Assembly (NCBI GenBank): GCA_937958145.1
Contig: CALGOE010000006.1
Coordinates: 1-7,512, forward strand
Length of the DNA stretch: 7,512 nucleotides
Direction: 5' to 3'
Source: an uncultured Desulfobacca sp.
GTDB taxonomy: Bacteria; Desulfobacterota; Desulfobaccia; Desulfobaccales; Desulfobaccaceae
Positions 1-6,877 of this stretch are shown here, piece by piece. Within the stretch, counting starts at the first letter, position 1; each line of letters begins with the position of its first letter. A model generated the notes under the pieces. That model saw nothing but the letters and a program-made list of their open reading frames with translations. It was not told the origin of the DNA and did not search any database. A program made the translations under genes and the position numbers.

Positions 1-1666
1 GGCCGATGCCCTCCACCTGCAGCAACTCGGCTTCGCTGGCCTGCTCAAGGGCTGCCAACGATTGGAAATGCTGCGCCAGGAGGTTGGCCGTGGCCTCGCC
101 CACATAGCGAATCCCCAGGGCCAAGATGAACCTTGCCAGCGGCGGTTCCTTGCTTTTCTGGATGGCCGTAATGATATTCTGGGCAGATTTTTCTGCAAAC
201 CGCTCCAACGGCACCAGATCGTCGACGGTAAGACGGTAGAGGTCGGCCACGTCCTGAATGAGGCCGTTGTCCACCAACTGCTCGATGATTTTTTCCCCCA
301 AACCGTCGATGTCCATGGCCCCTTTGCTGGCAAAATGGCGTATGGCCCGTTTCAGTTGCCCGATGCAATCCGGGTTGGGACAGCGGGTGACGGCCTCCCC
401 GGCCGGGCGGACCAGAGCCGTGCCACAGACCGGGCAATGGCTCGGCATGGTAAAAGGCTTTTCCTGGCCGGTGCGCCGGCTGGTGATAACCTTGACCACT
501 TCCGGGATGACATCCCCGGCCCGCTGGATCAGCACCCAGTCACCCTCCCGGACGTCTTTGCGGGCCACCTCGTCTTCGTTATGGAGGGTGGCCCGGCTGA
601 CGGTGACGCCGCCCACCTCCACCGGCTCCATAATGGCGGTGGGGGTGACGGCGCCGGTACGCCCTACCTGGACGATGATCTTCAGGACCCGCGTGGTGGC
701 CTGGGTGGCGCTGAATTTATAGGCCAGGGCCCAGCGCGGACTGCGGGTTTTCAGCCCCAGGCGGGCCTGCAGGTCCAGGCTGTCCACCTTGATCACCACG
801 CCGTCGATTTCGTAAGGCAGGGCGTGGCGTTGCTGTTCCAGGCGGTGGTGGTAGGCAATGGCCGCAGCAATGCCCTGGTGACGCTCCACCTGGGGGTTGA
901 CCCGCAGCCCCCAGGCCCTCAGGGTTTCTAACACCTCCCATTGGCTGGTGAAACTGCGGCCCTGAACCTCGCCGATGCCATAGCAATATATTTTTAGGGG
1001 TCGACTGGCGGTGATGGCCGGATCGAGCTGACGCAGGGAGCCGGCCGCGGCGTTGCGGGGATTGGCAAAAGCCGGTTCCCCCCGATGTTCCCGCTCGGTA
1101 TTGAGTTTTTTGAAATCCTGGACATCCATGTAGACTTCGCCCCGGACCTCCAAAAACTCTGGCAGCGTTATGGTCTCGGCTCGCAGTCGCAAGGGAATCG
1201 TCTTGACGGTTTTTAAGTTTTGGGTTACGTTCTCGCCCCGCCAACCGTCCCCCCGGGTGGCGCCGATGGTAAGCAGGCCGTGCTCATAGGTGAGGTTGAC
1301 GGCAACGCCGTCCATTTTGGGCTCCACCACATAAGAGACATCCTCGGTCTGCCGCAAAAACCGTTTGATGCGCTGGTCAAACTCGTGAGCTTCGCCGTCG
1401 CTGAAGGCATTTTCCAACGACAGCATGGGCTGCCGATGTTCCACGGTTTCGAACCGGTCGGCCGGGCGGCCGCCGATCCGTTGGGTGGGGGAATCGGGCG
1501 TCACCAGTTCGGGGTACTGCTCCTCCAATTGCTGTAATTCCCGGAAGAGCCGGTCATACTCCGCATCAGCGATCTCTGGCTCGTCCAGGACATAGTAGCG
1601 GTAATCGTGGTACTGGATCAGATCCCGTAACTGCGCCACGCGCGCTGCGATTTCTTGGGTAACCAT
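1..1666 (-). CDS. ligA: NAD-dependent DNA ligase LigA, C-terminus cut by window edge
   Basis: Seals nicks in duplex DNA using NAD+, in Okazaki fragment joining and repair. The first 555 residues are visible; bacterial LigA is usually about 670, so the end of the helix-hairpin-helix region and the BRCT domain lie off the left edge. Domain Ia is seen in YHDYRYYVLDEPEIADAEYD near the N-terminus. The adenylation motif is EPKMDG with the AMP-accepting lysine at K117, followed by TRGDG and then NPRNAAAGSLRQLD. Nucleotidyltransferase motifs YEIDGVVIK and RWALAYKF are intact. A four-cysteine zinc finger is present (C411, C414, C429, C434). The last visible residues, LLQVEGIG, fit a helix-hairpin-helix. 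I checked the frame at several points between start and edge and found no frameshift. The ATG at 1666 has GAGGG 8 bases upstream and begins the conserved domain at the expected place. A promoter lies at 1723-1751. Confidence 0.97.
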   Translation of the reverse strand, partial: MVTQEIAARVAQLRDLIQYHDYRYYVLDEPEIADAEYDRLFRELQQLEEQYPELVTPDSPTQRIGGRPADRFETVEHRQPMLSLENAFSDGEAHEFDQRIKRFLRQTEDVSYVVEPKMDGVAVNLTYEHGLLTIGATRGDGWRGENVTQNLKTVKTIPLRLRAETITLPEFLEVRGEVYMDVQDFKKLNTEREHRGEPAFANPRNAAAGSLRQLDPAITASRPLKIYCYGIGEVQGRSFTSQWEVLETLRAWGLRVNPQVERHQGIAAAIAYHHRLEQQRHALPYEIDGVVIKVDSLDLQARLGLKTRSPRWALAYKFSATQATTRVLKIIVQVGRTGAVTPTAIMEPVEVGGVTVSRATLHNEDEVARKDVREGDWVLIQRAGDVIPEVVKVITSRRTGQEKPFTMPSHCPVCGTALVRPAGEAVTRCPNPDCIGQLKRAIRHFASKGAMDIDGLGEKIIEQLVDNGLIQDVADLYRLTVDDLVPLERFAEKSAQNIITAIQKSKEPPLARFILALGIRYVGEATANLLAQHFQSLAALEQASEAELLQVEGIG

Positions 1667-1722
1667 ACCTCGTGCCCTCTTCGGGCTGAGATCAGGCGCC
1701 GGTTTGCCGCGCCTTTTCTTTG

Positions 1723-1751
1723 ATCTTAGGCCAGGCCTTGGTGCCGGTCAA
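1723..1751 (-). promoter_or_regulatory. Sigma70-like promoter of ligA
   Basis: Read on the minus strand, TTGACC (1751-1746) is followed by a 17-base spacer and TAAGAT (1728-1723). These match the -35 consensus TTGACA at five of six positions and the -10 consensus TATAAT at four of six, with ideal spacing. Transcription would begin near 1716 and leave a leader of about 50 bases before the ligA ATG. The call is from sequence pattern only. Confidence 0.6.
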
Positions 1752-1788
1752 GGGAAAAGCAGACAAACCTTGTTGACAGAACTGCAAA

Positions 1789-1800
1789 AGCGCCGGCGCT
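1789..1800. repeat. 12-bp perfect palindrome in the divergent intergenic region
   Basis: AGCGCCGGCGCT is a perfect 12-bp palindrome between the divergent starts of ligA (1666) and the secreted protein gene (1909). It begins 10 bases after a TTGACA at 1773-1778 and lies upstream of the ligA -35 box. It could be an operator half-site pair, but GC-rich palindromes of this size arise by chance in such DNA. No second copy was noticed in the window. Apart from this and the ligA promoter, the 1667-1908 gap shows only a T-run at 1827-1833. Confidence 0.3.
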
Positions 1801-1894
1801 GTCGGCATGTCCGGTCCGGGAAGGGATTTTTTTCAAGATTTCCCAACACGATCCGATATCTAGCAATAGACCAGTAACTGCCTCGTGTATTGGA

Positions 1895-1900
1895 AAGGAG
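1895..1900 (+). promoter_or_regulatory. Shine-Dalgarno site that sets the start at 1909
   Basis: AAGGAG lies 8 bases before the ATG at 1909. An in-frame GTG at 1885 would add eight residues but would place this site inside the coding region, so ATG 1909 is preferred. The signal peptide also begins naturally at this ATG. Confidence 0.8.
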
Positions 1901-1908
1901 AGATAAAC

Positions 1909-2679
1909 ATGCCTGTAAAAATAAAGGGGATGGCGATTGCTCAGTGTTTGCTCAAGCCCCTCACGGTCTTCTTTTTGGTGTTCGGCCTTGCCGTCCCGGG
2001 TCTTGCTATCACCCTTGAATCCCTGGACCCAGTCCCTGCGACCTATGATATCCAAGCCCGGGTGCGAAACGGCAATACCGGGTATGAGGCGGTATTGTTT
2101 ACGCCCGGTGATCCGGCGCCGGGGACCGCGGCTACGCAACTGAATCCTCCGGGCAGCCCAGTGTGGAAATCTGGCGGCAACCGATACGGCGATATCCATA
2201 CGTTTCTTCTCACCTATCAGGCCGCCACCGGCACGGCCACCTGGAGCGTGGACTTTAACCGGGATGGTGATTTCCTGGATGCAAAAGAGTCAACTGGTTC
2301 CATCTCGCCGTCGTTAGTCAATCATGGTTTCCGCTATGTGAATATCTGGGGACAGGGGAAAGCCATTACGCAGCGGGCCGAATTGCAAAGTGTCACCATA
2401 AACGGTCAGGTCTTCGGTCCCTTTGTTTCTGATAACAACATGCCGTTTTCCCGGTTATTTACCGATAGCACAGGTTTTTTTACGGATTTGCACATTTCCG
2501 GCCAGTTCCTCTTTTCCGGGGCAGCCAACTCTGAGATTCCCCGTATCTGGGTGCAGCTAGCCACCCCCGTAGAAACGGCTGCGGGCAATGTGCCTCTGCC
2601 GGGAGGGATTCTCCTCTTGGCCCTGGGGATGCTGAGGCTTATCTCCTATGTTCAACGTCAACGGGACAAGGCTGCCTGA
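1909..2679 (+). CDS. Secreted VPLP/PEP-CTERM-type exosortase-sorted protein with GEVED-like motif
   Basis: A 256-residue protein predicted to be exported and then processed by an exosortase/archaeosortase-type enzyme. An N-terminal signal peptide has lysines at 4 and 6, a hydrophobic core at about 17-30 and a likely cleavage after GLA (residue 33). The body looks like a beta-rich extracellular domain. At 115-127 it carries DFNRDGDFLDAKE, close to the acidic DFNxDGDFxDxxE signature of GEVED repeats and plausibly calcium-binding. The C-terminus (228-256) has the tripartite sorting signal: VPLPGG, a hydrophobic helix, then a basic tail with YVQRQRDK. Such proteins usually go to the outer surface or extracellular matrix; no exosortase gene is in the window. 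GC is about 45-50% in two 60-base rows counted by hand, against 63-75% in rows from neighbouring genes, which suggests a different history. The exact function is unknown. It converges on the UPF0280 gene. Confidence 0.8.
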   Translation: MPVKIKGMAIAQCLLKPLTVFFLVFGLAVPGLAITLESLDPVPATYDIQARVRNGNTGYEAVLFTPGDPAPGTAATQLNPPGSPVWKSGGNRYGDIHTFLLTYQAATGTATWSVDFNRDGDFLDAKESTGSISPSLVNHGFRYVNIWGQGKAITQRAELQSVTINGQVFGPFVSDNNMPFSRLFTDSTGFFTDLHISGQFLFSGAANSEIPRIWVQLATPVETAAGNVPLPGGILLLALGMLRLISYVQRQRDKAA

Positions 2680-2720
2680 ATTCCCATCTTTTCGCACTGT
2701 TCGGAAGAGGAGACAATTGC

Positions 2721-3458
2721 TTAAGGAACCGGTCGCAGCTCCACCTGGCCCCAGGCCCCCAATGTATCTCCAATAATGACCACCCCGCCCCTGACGCCCG
2801 ACACGCGGGCGAGCCACTCCAGGGCGGGGCCGATGTCGGCGGCGGTTTTCACCCGGTTGCCCAGGGCCGTGGCGGCGGCATCGGCCAAGGCCGCATCCGC
2901 CGCCACCACACAGGCGGCATCGGCGCGGCCGAAGCTCAGGGAATGTCCCATGGTGCCCGACGAAGTGCAGACTCCCAGCGGCGTCTGGTCAGCCTCCAGG
3001 TGTAGACCCACCTTCAGACTCAACGGCGAGTCACCGGCCAGGAGTGCCACCGTTGCCGGGGCCGCCAGACTTAGGAAGATATCGCCGCCGTTTTCCACGA
3101 TTACTTCCGGACTGAGGGGGACCAGGGCCTGGCCCACGGCCTGGGCGATGGCACCGGCCACGGCCGCCATGGGTCCGACCTGGGCCCGGCTGCCGGCCTG
3201 AATCATGGCCTGGACCAATGGCGGCGCCAGGGGGTCCGGCGGCCAGGGGGCCAGGGTTTCCAAGAACTCCGGGTGGGTGGCAATATAGCCCTCCAGGGCC
3301 CGGCGTTCCTGCAAGACCACGGTCGTGGCCACGTCGGTCAGGTCGCGCTGCGCCTGGATCAACAGGTCGGTCTGATGAATCCTGACCCGAAAGGCCTGCA
3401 GATTTCTCCGGGCCACCCGGCTGCGATACGGCAGTTGGGTTTTATCTGGGGAAGCCAT
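2721..3458 (-). CDS. UPF0280 family protein (ApbE-like superfamily)
   Basis: A 245-residue protein matching the UPF0280 family along its whole length. The conserved blocks run in order: FRVRIHQTDLLI near residue 23, LEGYIATHPEFL near 55, VGPMAAVAGAIA (94-105), VENGGDIFL (121-129), TPLGVCTSSGTMGHSLSFG (159-177) and ADAAATALGN (192-201). The GGDI, TSSG and ADAAAT blocks resemble the flavin-transferase ApbE fold. By analogy the Asp/Thr of the last block would bind metal, but I know of no established reaction for UPF0280, so no activity is assigned. There is no signal peptide or lipobox, unlike typical ApbE, so it is probably cytoplasmic. ATG 3458 is the only usable start: an in-frame stop lies at 3483-3485 and no other start codon intervenes. 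Its ribosome site is weak (GAGGA only 1 base away). The DMT gene ends 37 bp upstream, so translation may depend on that transcript. Confidence 0.88.
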   Translation of the reverse strand: MASPDKTQLPYRSRVARRNLQAFRVRIHQTDLLIQAQRDLTDVATTVVLQERRALEGYIATHPEFLETLAPWPPDPLAPPLVQAMIQAGSRAQVGPMAAVAGAIAQAVGQALVPLSPEVIVENGGDIFLSLAAPATVALLAGDSPLSLKVGLHLEADQTPLGVCTSSGTMGHSLSFGRADAACVVAADAALADAAATALGNRVKTAADIGPALEWLARVSGVRGGVVIIGDTLGAWGQVELRPVP

Positions 3459-3495
3459 GTCCTCAACGTCGCTTTCTGGGCATTAATCTTTGCCA

Positions 3496-4365
3496 TTACC
3501 CCCACAGGCTGATAAGGATTACCCCGGCCGCCATGACGGCCCCCCCCAGGATTCTGGCCGCCAGATGCTCTTCGCCCAGCCAGAGGCCGCCATACAAGAC
3601 GCTGAATAACAGACTGGTGCGCTTCACCGCAATAAGATAAGCCGCGGGTGCCTCTTGGATGCCATGATAATGGCAGAGGATACTGCCGGCCAGACAGACC
3701 CCCAGCAACAGGCCCCAACCCGGTCTGTGCCACAGTTGGGGGCCGGGCCGTGAACTCCAGGGGTAGCCAGCCAACATCACCCCGCCCAGGACGGTCGGAT
3801 AAAAGAGACCGAAAAAGGTGGGCGAGGATTGCACCACCGCCAGCTTGCCCAGAGCGGAAGTGACGGCATATAAGCCGGCCGCCAGGAGCATCCAGCGGGG
3901 CCCGGGCTGTTGCCACAGGGCGGTCCAGGGGGCCAGCCACCCCTGACGCTGCTCCGGCAGGTTGAGGAGATAGCTGCCCACCACAATGCCGCCGATCCCT
4001 AAAACCCCCCAAATCTGCAGAGATTCCCCAAGCAGCAGTCGCCCGGTCAGGATCAGGAACAGGGGCGTAAAAGCCATCATCGGGGCACAGAGCGACAACG
4101 GGGCGCTTTGCAAAGCCCGCATGTACAACAGGCTGGCCGCCACCTCCAGCGGCAGGGCAACCGCCACGGCCAGAAAAAAGACCGGGCCCAATTCTGGCCG
4201 CGGGGTCCACAGCCACCCCAAACTAAGGATAGGCACCGTGTAGCCCAGGCGTACCAGGATCATGCCATAGGGAGTCAGGTGGCTGAAATAGCGTTTGATC
4301 AGGGCGTCGGCCGTGGCCAAACCCAGAGCCGATCCTAATCCCCAGAGCAGCCAGGGGGTAGCCAT
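3496..4365 (-). CDS. EamA/DMT-superfamily permease, about 10 transmembrane segments
   Basis: An inner-membrane protein of the drug/metabolite transporter superfamily, 289 residues from ATG 4365, which is the usual length. It contains two EamA repeats of about five helices each. The first ends with LLGESLQIWGVLGIGGIVVG and the second with LGEEHLAARILGGAVMAAG; both show the conserved GE before the last helix. The substrate cannot be read from sequence; relatives export amino acids, metabolites or sugars. An ATG at 4476 would add 37 hydrophilic residues (Arg, Pro and Gln rich) unlike the family. It has AGGAGG only 2 bases away, inside an inverted repeat. ATG 4365 puts helix 1 at the N-terminus, as expected, but has no clear Shine-Dalgarno site, so the start remains open. 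The UPF0280 gene follows after 37 bp. Earlier in transcription order lies the desulfurase, whose stop is about 190 bp from this start. Confidence 0.88.
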   Translation of the reverse strand: MATPWLLWGLGSALGLATADALIKRYFSHLTPYGMILVRLGYTVPILSLGWLWTPRPELGPVFFLAVAVALPLEVAASLLYMRALQSAPLSLCAPMMAFTPLFLILTGRLLLGESLQIWGVLGIGGIVVGSYLLNLPEQRQGWLAPWTALWQQPGPRWMLLAAGLYAVTSALGKLAVVQSSPTFFGLFYPTVLGGVMLAGYPWSSRPGPQLWHRPGWGLLLGVCLAGSILCHYHGIQEAPAAYLIAVKRTSLLFSVLYGGLWLGEEHLAARILGGAVMAAGVILISLWG

Positions 4366-4458
4366 CAGGCCCGCAGTCGGTTGATGCGGTGTCGGCTTGT
4401 CAGCAGCATAAAATGATCGGCGCTGAGTGGCCAGGAGGAGCCTGACGGTTCCTCGTGG

Positions 4459-4501
4459 CCGGTCTTGAGGCCACATGGCCTCCTGTCAAAGCCAAGACCG
4501 G
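4459..4501 (-). promoter_or_regulatory. Nested inverted repeat around the alternative DMT start codon
   Basis: The outer arms CCGGTCTTG (4459-4467) and CAAGACCGG (4493-4501) are perfect 9-bp complements. Inside them GAGGCC (4467-4472) and GGCCTC (4477-4482) pair across a four-base loop; the base at 4467 is shared by the two stems. On a minus-strand transcript the loop is AUGU, so the AUG ending at 4476 sits in the loop, and most of its AGGAGG ribosome site is in the inner stem. The element could control translation of the DMT/UPF0280 unit, or it may simply show that 4476 is not the used start. There is no U-run after it, so it is not a standard terminator. The rest of the 4502-4556 gap shows nothing recognisable. 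Confidence 0.4.
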
Positions 4502-4556
4502 TTTGCCGGGGGGAGCACGCAGGTACGGTTACATCTGTGTCCTGGCGCAGCTTACG

Positions 4557-5684
4557 CTAAGACCTGAGCGCTTTGACCCGGTTGAGAATAAGTTCGGCGG
4601 ACCGGTTGATGTCCGCGGTTGTGGTCTGACGACCGACGCTGAGGCGGACGGCGCCTTTGCCCACCTCCGGCGGCACGCCCATGGCTGCCAGGACGTGGGA
4701 GAGTTTGACCTCCGGGCCGTGGCAGGCGGCGCCGCTGGAGGCGGCCAGTTCCGGGATGCCGGCCAAAATTTCGGCGCCGCTGAGGCCCGGAAAAGAGACG
4801 TTCAGGGTGTTGGGCAAACGTTCTTGGACCGGGCCGTTGAGGACCAAATCAGGGAAACCGGCCTGCAGCAGCTCGTGGAGTTGATCCCGCCTGGCCTGAA
4901 AATGGGCCATATCCGCAGCCAACCGGTGTCTGGCGACCTCACAGGCCAGACCCAACGCCACGTCCAGGGTGACGTTCTCGGTGCCGGCCCGGCGACCGCC
5001 TTCCTGGGAAGCCCCGTGGAGCAGGGGGGTCAATTGCTGCCCGGCTTTGATATACAAGGCCCCAATTCCTTTGGGGGCATAGAGTTTATGGCCTGCCACC
5101 GTGAGGAAATCCACGCCCAGAGCCTGGACGTTGACCGGTATCTTGCCCACGGCCTGAGCCGCGTCGGTGTGCAGGGCGACGCCGTGTTCCCGGGCGATGG
5201 TGCTGATGGCGGCGACCGGTTGGATGGCCCCGGTTTCATTATTGGCCAGCATGACCGAGATGAGAACCGTCTCCGGCCGGATGGCCCGGCGGATGTCGTC
5301 AGGGTCCACCACACCCCGGCCGTCCACTTTGACGAAGCTCACGTCCCAGCCTTGTTCCAATAAAAATAAGCAAGGATTCAAGACCGCCGGATGTTCAATG
5401 GCGGTGGTGATGAGATGACGGCCCCGGTCCTGGCAATGATGGCTGACGCCTTTCAAGACCCAGTTGTTGGCCTCGGTGGCGCCGCTGACAAAGACAATCT
5501 CCTCGGGCTGGGCCGATAGCAGCGCCGCCACCTGGGCCCGGGCTTGGGCCACCGCGGCCTTTGCCCGTTGGCCCAGGGCATAATCACTGCTGGGATTGCC
5601 GAACTCTTCGTGCAAAAATGGCTGCACGCCCTCAGACACCTCTGGAGCCAGGGGGGTGGTGGCGTTGTAGTCCAGATAGATCAT
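4557..5684 (-). CDS. Cysteine desulfurase, class I (NifS/IscS-like), PLP enzyme
   Basis: Converts cysteine to alanine and holds the sulfur as an enzyme persulfide for transfer to an acceptor. The 375-residue protein starts MIYLDYNATTPL, typical of the family. It carries GATEANN (68-74), the ring-stacking H98 in IEHPAV, NNETG (148-152), HTDAAQAVG with PLP-binding D174 and Q177, the Schiff-base lysine K200 in AGHKLYAPKG, and RRAGTEN (231-237). The persulfide cysteine is C321 in SSGAACHG, followed by SHVLAAMG. It is somewhat shorter than E. coli IscS (404). The ATG at 5684 has AGGAG 5 bases upstream. No iscU, iscR, suf, thiI, mnmA or selD is in the window, so its pathway (Fe-S clusters, tRNA thiolation or selenium) cannot be named and no gene symbol is given. 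An 84-bp gap without a clear terminator separates it from the upstream pseudokinase gene. Confidence 0.95.
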   Translation of the reverse strand: MIYLDYNATTPLAPEVSEGVQPFLHEEFGNPSSDYALGQRAKAAVAQARAQVAALLSAQPEEIVFVSGATEANNWVLKGVSHHCQDRGRHLITTAIEHPAVLNPCLFLLEQGWDVSFVKVDGRGVVDPDDIRRAIRPETVLISVMLANNETGAIQPVAAISTIAREHGVALHTDAAQAVGKIPVNVQALGVDFLTVAGHKLYAPKGIGALYIKAGQQLTPLLHGASQEGGRRAGTENVTLDVALGLACEVARHRLAADMAHFQARRDQLHELLQAGFPDLVLNGPVQERLPNTLNVSFPGLSGAEILAGIPELAASSGAACHGPEVKLSHVLAAMGVPPEVGKGAVRLSVGRQTTTADINRSAELILNRVKALRS

Positions 5685-5768
5685 GCTTACTCCTGCAGAA
5701 CCTCGATCTGGGGAAGGGGAGGGCAGAAGCTGTTCCCCCTTTTCTGGAAAATCCTTCCTTGCAACCGT

Positions 5769-6854
5769 TTAACCCAGAGGCACGGCGGCCTCGGCAGGCA
5801 CCGGCAGGTCCAGGGCCTCGGTGACAAACTGGCCGATGGCACGCAGTTTTTCTTGCCGCCCGGTCACGGCGCCGCCTGCCTCCACCCAGGTTTCCAGCAA
5901 AGTCAGGGCAAAAGTCAGGGGATGGGCCGCGGCGGAGTGGATGGCCGGCATGTCTGCAAGGAAGCGGCGGTAGCGGTTTTCCAGGTCGCCGTGGGGAGAA
6001 TGCACCAGACACCAGGCCAGGTAACGGTAGCGCATGTAATTATAGGGACGGGGGGCCACCCGCCAGCCCACCACTCCCCAGACGTCGTTCTGAGCGGGAA
6101 GAAGGTGCTCCGGGGTGAAGGCCGTGTGGGCCAGGCTGGAGCCGTGCACTGCCAGATGAATGGACGTGATGGTTTCCACCCGTGCCGCCAGAGCCGACCA
6201 CGCCGGCGCCAGCCGGCTGTCGGCGGTCGGCCAGGAAGCGGCGCACCGGGCAACGATGGCCTGGGCCCAGGCGTAGCTTTGGGAGGCCTCCCAACGCCGG
6301 ACCGCCAAGCCATCCTGACGTTGACCGAGGCTTGCCCCCAGTGCCGCCAACCGTTTGGCCGCCGGGCGGCCGGACTGTTCCGCCCCCGTGGCTTGCCGGT
6401 GCAGCCCTTGCACCAGAGGGGCCAATTTGAGGCTGCGGAATAAGGCCGTGAGCCGACCGCTGAGATCAAACACTCCCGCCAGGACAGCCGCAGCTTCAAA
6501 ATCACCCTCGCTGAGGGGAGAGCCGGGGAGGTAGTCGTAAACGAAATAACAATCGGGTCTGCCCGCCAGAACCCGGGGATAGGCGAACGGCGGGTGGAGC
6601 GCCGCCATCTTTCGCAGAAAATCCTGGAGGGTATGGGAAGCCCCGGGACCGGTCTTGAGGACCGCCAGATCGCCGTTGGCCTGCCGGGCCAACCAGGCCT
6701 TATCGCTTAAGGCTCTTATGGGCTGCAGGTCCAAGTGGCGGGCCAGGGCGGCGAAATCGGTCTGCTGAACCGTATCGATGCTGTCGTGGTCCAGATCGCT
6801 GCACATCATAGGTGATGGTTTCTCCACCAGCGGACCCAGAGGGCGGCCGGTCAT
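5769..6854 (-). CDS. APH-fold protein, probable pseudokinase (catalytic residues replaced)
   Basis: A 361-residue soluble protein with the outline of the aminoglycoside phosphotransferase/choline kinase fold. An N-lobe strand LAVLKTG carries a VAIK-like lysine (K67), and a hinge-like segment YFVYDYLPGSPL lies at 103-114. A C-lobe segment at 236-252 begins VHGSSLAHTAF, where active kinases have HGDxxxxN; the catalytic Asp is Ser239 and the Asn position is Thr244. The Mg-binding Asp before the next helix appears as Gly263 in VVGWRVAPRPYNY. With all three replaced, phosphotransfer looks unlikely; a binding or regulatory role is inference. The fold assignment is itself moderate, from motif spacing only. 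It begins 23 bp after the plsB stop. ATG 6854 has no Shine-Dalgarno site (CCTCCT precedes it); ATG 6809 is an alternative with a distant GGAG, and the conserved part starts after it. Confidence 0.7.
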   Translation of the reverse strand: MTGRPLGPLVEKPSPMMCSDLDHDSIDTVQQTDFAALARHLDLQPIRALSDKAWLARQANGDLAVLKTGPGASHTLQDFLRKMAALHPPFAYPRVLAGRPDCYFVYDYLPGSPLSEGDFEAAAVLAGVFDLSGRLTALFRSLKLAPLVQGLHRQATGAEQSGRPAAKRLAALGASLGQRQDGLAVRRWEASQSYAWAQAIVARCAASWPTADSRLAPAWSALAARVETITSIHLAVHGSSLAHTAFTPEHLLPAQNDVWGVVGWRVAPRPYNYMRYRYLAWCLVHSPHGDLENRYRRFLADMPAIHSAAAHPLTFALTLLETWVEAGGAVTGRQEKLRAIGQFVTEALDLPVPAEAAVPLG

Positions 6855-6877
6855 CAGGAGGAAGGGGCGCCAACGCT

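Noticed and set aside
62..931. Long plus-strand open frame (about 289 codons) opposite ligA
   Set aside because: It is fully antisense to the conserved ligA reading frame and has no recognisable domain; long antisense frames are expected in GC-rich DNA.
1726..2199. Minus-strand open frame of 157 codons upstream of ligA
   Set aside because: It overlaps the signal peptide and body of the secreted protein in antisense and would span the ligA promoter; no motif seen.
2680..2720. Possible bidirectional terminator between the convergent genes
   Set aside because: CTTTTCG and CGGAAGAG can pair only with G-U wobbles around a 7-base loop, and neither strand has a proper U-run.
3359..4216. Minus-strand open frame of 285 codons in another frame under the DMT and UPF0280 genes
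   Set aside because: Same-strand shadow that crosses from one gene into the next; the alternative frames give conserved membrane and UPF0280 motifs.
4405..4433. Possible promoter TGGCCA-17-TATGCT ahead of the DMT start at 4365
   Set aside because: Only four of six matches in each box and located in a region where either start remains possible; too weak to list as a feature.
4455..5363. Long plus-strand open frame (about 300 codons) opposite the cysteine desulfurase
   Set aside because: Antisense to a clear enzyme with all catalytic residues; low-complexity Gly/Asp/Gln/Val composition typical of a shadow frame.
5544..6443. Long plus-strand open frame opposite the desulfurase start and the APH-fold gene
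   Set aside because: It crosses two minus-strand genes and the gap between them, and the translation is rich in Gly, Gln, His and Arg with no domain. The minus-strand reading gives a coherent kinase-like protein.
6649..6660. CCGGTCTTGAGG repeated from 4459-4470
   Set aside because: A shared 12-mer is expected by chance in 7.5 kb of GC-rich sequence; this copy lies inside coding sequence and lacks the partner arm.
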